A stretch of 15,969 nucleotides of DNA, taken from assembly GCA_937914675.1 (NCBI GenBank), contig CALDOC010000578.1, forward strand, positions 1 through 15,969, in the 5' to 3' direction. Of this stretch, positions 13,596-15,969 are shown in pieces. Source of the stretch: an uncultured Sulfurimonas sp. Its GTDB lineage: Bacteria > Campylobacterota > Campylobacteria > Campylobacterales > Sulfurimonadaceae. Below the pieces are notes generated by a model. The model was given only the letters and a program-made list of their open reading frames with translations, was not told where the DNA came from and did not search any database. How positions within the stretch are numbered: position 1 is the first letter of the stretch; every line of letters begins with the position of its first letter. The translations under genes were made by a program, and so were the position numbers.

Positions 13596-14237
13596 ATGCT
13601 TGTAGCTCCTAGTGTACTTTCTGCTGATTTCGGTAATCTTCAAAAAGATGTGGAAGAAATATGTAACGCTGGATGTGATTTAGTTCATGTTGACGTAATG
13701 GATGGTCACTTTGTGCCTAATTTAACAATTGGTCCGGTTGTGGTTTCCGCAATTGCGAAACATGCGACAAAACCGCTTGACATTCACCTAATGGTTGAAA
13801 ACAACGCTTTTTTTGTTGAACTTTTCGCTCCGCTTAAACCTGGATATATCTCTTTTCACATTGAAGAGGAGAAACATCCTCATCGTCTTATACAAAAAAT
13901 TCGCTCTCTTGGCATCAAACCAGCCATAGTCTTAAATCCGCACACCCCTCCGGAAACTGTAGAGTTTTTGCTTAAAGATCTTGACATGGTTTTACTTATG
14001 AGCGTCAATCCTGGTTTTGGCGGACAAAGTTTTATAGACTCCGTTATACCCAAAGCCGCGAGATTGAATGAAATGAGAAACAGAATTAATCCCAATTGCC
14101 TTATAGAAGTAGATGGCGGAGTTAGTGATAAAAACATTCAAGCCTTAAAAGACGTAGGCGTCGACGTGGTCGTCGCTGGAAATTACGTATTTAACCATCA
14201 AGATAGAAAAGCCGCTATCAAGAGTTTACAGATTTAA
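13596..14237 (+). CDS. rpe: Ribulose-phosphate 3-epimerase
   Basis: Rpe interconverts ribulose-5-phosphate and xylulose-5-phosphate in the pentose phosphate pathway, and in the Calvin cycle where present. The 213-residue TIM-barrel protein starts with APSVLSADFGNL (4-15). The metal ligands are H31 and D33 in LVHVDVMDGHFVPN, H64 in DIHLMVE and D173 in EVDGGVSD. D36 (DVMDG) and D173 are the general acid/base pair, and NPGFGGQSF (138-146) is the phosphate-contacting loop. The length is normal. ATG at 13596 has a good ribosome site. The stop shares one base with the trpF start (TAATG), indicating coupled translation. Confidence 0.96.
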   Translation: MLVAPSVLSADFGNLQKDVEEICNAGCDLVHVDVMDGHFVPNLTIGPVVVSAIAKHATKPLDIHLMVENNAFFVELFAPLKPGYISFHIEEEKHPHRLIQKIRSLGIKPAIVLNPHTPPETVEFLLKDLDMVLLMSVNPGFGGQSFIDSVIPKAARLNEMRNRINPNCLIEVDGGVSDKNIQALKDVGVDVVVAGNYVFNHQDRKAAIKSLQI

Positions 14238-14821
14238 TGCGAACAAAAATTTGTGGAATAACTTCATATAAAGACGCCATGATTGCCATAGAAGCTGGAG
14301 CGGACGCGTTGGGTTTTGTTTTTTATGAAAAATCTCCGCGATACGTCACTCCACTTCAAGCCAAGAACATCATACAACAATTGCCTCCTTTTGTTGAAAA
14401 AGTGGCCTTATTCGTAAACGTAGACGCAGAAACGATAAATGAAACATGCCAAGAAGTTGGAGCGACCCTCGCGCAACTTCATTTTGACGTATCACAAGAA
14501 CTATGTAATTCTCTTAGAGTTCCTCATATCAAAGTTATTCGAGCTAAAAACAAGCGCGATATTTCAACGTACTCTCATGAGTACAGACTTGTGGACGCAT
14601 ACTGTGAAACTTTTGGAGGAGCTGGCAAACGCATTAACGTTGAATGGTTTAAAGACGTAGATTGCTCAAAAATCATACTCGCCGGTGGGCTAAATGAAAA
14701 AAACGTAGGTTCATTAAAAGAGTACGATTTTTTTGGCGTTGACGTTAGTAGCGGCGTTGAGCTTAGTCATGGAGTCAAAGATGAGACAAAAGTAAAAGAG
14801 TTTATACTAAATGCTAAATAA
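14237..14821 (+). CDS. trpF: Phosphoribosylanthranilate isomerase
   Basis: TrpF converts N-(5-phosphoribosyl)anthranilate to CdRP in tryptophan synthesis. The 194-residue TIM-barrel protein begins RTKICGIT, giving the general base C6. The general acid is D120 in RLVDAY, followed by the phosphate-binding FGGAGKRI (126-133), LAGGLNEKNV (148-157) and GVDVSSGVE (167-175). It is slightly short but complete. The usual QLHG motif after strand 4 reads QLHFD (80-84), a mild departure. The gene is placed away from any other trp gene in the window. It overlaps rpe by one base and the DnaQ-family gene by 11 bases. Confidence 0.95.
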   Translation: MRTKICGITSYKDAMIAIEAGADALGFVFYEKSPRYVTPLQAKNIIQQLPPFVEKVALFVNVDAETINETCQEVGATLAQLHFDVSQELCNSLRVPHIKVIRAKNKRDISTYSHEYRLVDAYCETFGGAGKRINVEWFKDVDCSKIILAGGLNEKNVGSLKEYDFFGVDVSSGVELSHGVKDETKVKEFILNAK

Positions 14822-15614
14822 GGATTTTGCTCTCGACGCAAAAAGCATATCTAAACTTGCTAGTCGTGGGCTTCCTCTTGAAGCGCTGAAATCGCAAATA
14901 ACGGAAAGTATAGATCTATTTATAGAACTCGCGCGCGCTCAAGGCGTAAATATCATAAAAAATCAAGGTAACTTTTTTTTTGACACAAAATACATTGAGA
15001 TTAAAAACGCTGTATTTTGCATTGTTGACATCGAGACTAATGGTTCTAAAATAGAGAAACACCAGATCATAGAGATTGCGGCCGTAAAAGTAAAAAATGG
15101 CATCATTATAGACTCGTTTGAGTCTTTGGTATACGCGAAAGAGATCAATCCACACATTTCAGCCATAACTGGCATTTTTGCGCAAGACACAAAAGACGCG
15201 CCAGAGCTCAAAACAGTAATGATGGAATTTAAACTGTTTTTAGACGACGCTATTTTTATAGCTCATGACGTAAAATTTGACTATAACTTCATATCTTTAA
15301 GTATGCAAAAAATCGGTTTAGAGCCAATTCTCAATAGAGCTTTATGCTCATTAGCCTTAGCTGAGAGGACGATTGTATCTTATAGATACGCTCTATCATA
15401 TCTAAATGACACATTAACGCTTAATCCAAACGCAACGCACCATAGAGCCATGAGTGACGTTATGACGACCTATGGACTTTTTTTATTATCGATGAAAAGT
15501 TGTGAGGAAAATTTAAATAACGTAGAAGATTTAATAAAGTTTTCAAAGACTGCATCCAGATTAAAACGTCCTAAGTTTGATCCATTTCTTAAAGAAGAAA
15601 CGGAAAAACAATAG
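14811..15614 (+). CDS. dnaQ: DnaQ-family 3'-5' exonuclease (DNA polymerase III epsilon-like)
   Basis: A 267-residue protein with a DEDDh exonuclease domain (about 67-230). Exo I is IVDIETNG (D73, E75), Exo II is IAHDVKFDYNF (D157), and Exo III is HHRAMSD (H211, D216), all intact. An N-terminal extension of about 65 residues (including LASRGLPLEALKSQ) precedes it and may be a small helical or winged-helix module; its role is unknown. The tail (about 235-267) is basic and lacks a clear polymerase-binding motif that I can name. It could be the replicative proofreading subunit or a related repair exonuclease. The ATG at 14811 overlaps trpF by 11 bases and has only a weak ribosome site. It converges on accA with a 5-base gap. 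Confidence 0.87.
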   Translation: MLNKDFALDAKSISKLASRGLPLEALKSQITESIDLFIELARAQGVNIIKNQGNFFFDTKYIEIKNAVFCIVDIETNGSKIEKHQIIEIAAVKVKNGIIIDSFESLVYAKEINPHISAITGIFAQDTKDAPELKTVMMEFKLFLDDAIFIAHDVKFDYNFISLSMQKIGLEPILNRALCSLALAERTIVSYRYALSYLNDTLTLNPNATHHRAMSDVMTTYGLFLLSMKSCEENLNNVEDLIKFSKTASRLKRPKFDPFLKEETEKQ

Positions 15615-15619
15615 TTACA

Positions 15620-15969
15620 TTATTCTGAAAAAGCGCCTGGTTTAGTAAGTTTTGCGTATCTAGCGTCCATTCTTTCATCTTCACTCATTTCATTAAGTTT
15701 CGACAAGCTTTCTAAAAAGTATTCTTTGATAGCCTGAGCCGCGCCTTCTTGATCTCTATGCGCGCCAATTAATGGCTCATTGATGATGTCGTCAATTAAC
15801 TCTAGATCCAGTAGATCGCCACTTGTAATTTTCATAGCGTTTGTCGCAACTTCCACTTTTTTAGGGTCGTTCCATAAAATTGCGGAACAACCCTCGGGAG
15901 AGATTACGCTAAATACAGAGTATCGCATCATTGCAAATTTATCAGCAACGCCAATCGCTAAAGCGCCAC
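15620..15969 (-). CDS. accA: Acetyl-CoA carboxylase carboxyltransferase subunit alpha (C-terminal part)
   Basis: Partial gene on the minus strand; the reading frame stays open to the end of the window, so the 5' part lies beyond 15969. The visible 115 residues begin GALAIGVADKFAMMRYSVFS and run through SVISPEGCSAILWNDPKK, the most conserved AccA stretch, then DLLDLELIDDIINEPLIGAH and a helical C-terminus with YFLESLSKLNEMSEDE. AccA pairs with AccD to move the carboxyl group from biotin to acetyl-CoA, giving malonyl-CoA for fatty-acid synthesis. The internal ATG at 15931 (MMRYS) is not the start, because conserved codons continue upstream of it. Confidence 0.96.
   Translation of the reverse strand, partial: GALAIGVADKFAMMRYSVFSVISPEGCSAILWNDPKKVEVATNAMKITSGDLLDLELIDDIINEPLIGAHRDQEGAAQAIKEYFLESLSKLNEMSEDERMDARYAKLTKPGAFSE

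Noticed and set aside
15580..15640. Search for a terminator at the dnaQ / accA convergent ends
   Set aside because: Only a weak TTTCTT/AAGAAA pairing of five to six AT-rich base pairs is visible, before the dnaQ stop; not strong enough to call.

Overview
The window carries 14 protein genes on a compact, AT-rich backbone and fits a Campylobacterota (epsilonproteobacterial) chromosome, most like the Sulfurimonas/Sulfuricurvum group. The grounds are the style of the proteins (short Lnt, TVGFGE-type two-TM/RCK potassium channel, multi-domain CheX protein), TATAAT -10 boxes without a recognisable -35, gaps of mostly under 100 bases, and the rpmB, rpe, dnaQ neighbourhood that I recall from Campylobacter and Helicobacter genomes. 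The genus is an inference; nothing here proves it. No rRNA, tRNA, insertion sequence, CRISPR array or prophage gene was seen, and no stretch over 300 bases lacks a gene.

Layout. (1) 1-411, minus: yajC and the start of secD, the accessory part of the Sec translocon. (2) 497-1702, plus: lnt, which finishes lipoproteins, apparently read from a leaderless transcript. (3) 1720-5954, minus: a two-gene envelope polysaccharide export operon, a very long SLBB-repeat outer-membrane-type exporter followed by a Wzz-like chain-length/co-polymerase protein. (4) 6052-8677, plus: ppk (polyphosphate kinase) and a gamma-class carbonic-anhydrase-like protein, one base apart. (5) 8682-11188, minus: rpmB, a K+ channel with RCK domains, and argJ, packed as one operon with TTG starts on the last two genes. 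(6) 11359-13549, plus: an HDOD protein and a 464-residue protein with apparent order STAS, receiver-like, STAS-like, CheX. (7) 13596-15614, plus: rpe, trpF and a DnaQ-family exonuclease, with overlapping ends. (8) 15620-15969, minus: the C-terminal part of accA.

How they work together. Most are housekeeping genes: protein export, lipoprotein maturation, arginine and tryptophan synthesis, pentose phosphate metabolism, fatty-acid initiation, translation and DNA proofreading. The two accessory-looking insertions are the polysaccharide export pair and the HDOD/STAS-CheX pair. The latter is the best candidate for an under-described system: a predicted signalling module joining an HDOD protein to a CheX-type phosphatase with an intact-looking ExxN motif. 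Two of the three convergent gene ends carry inverted repeats that overlap the coding ends and may stop transcription from both sides.
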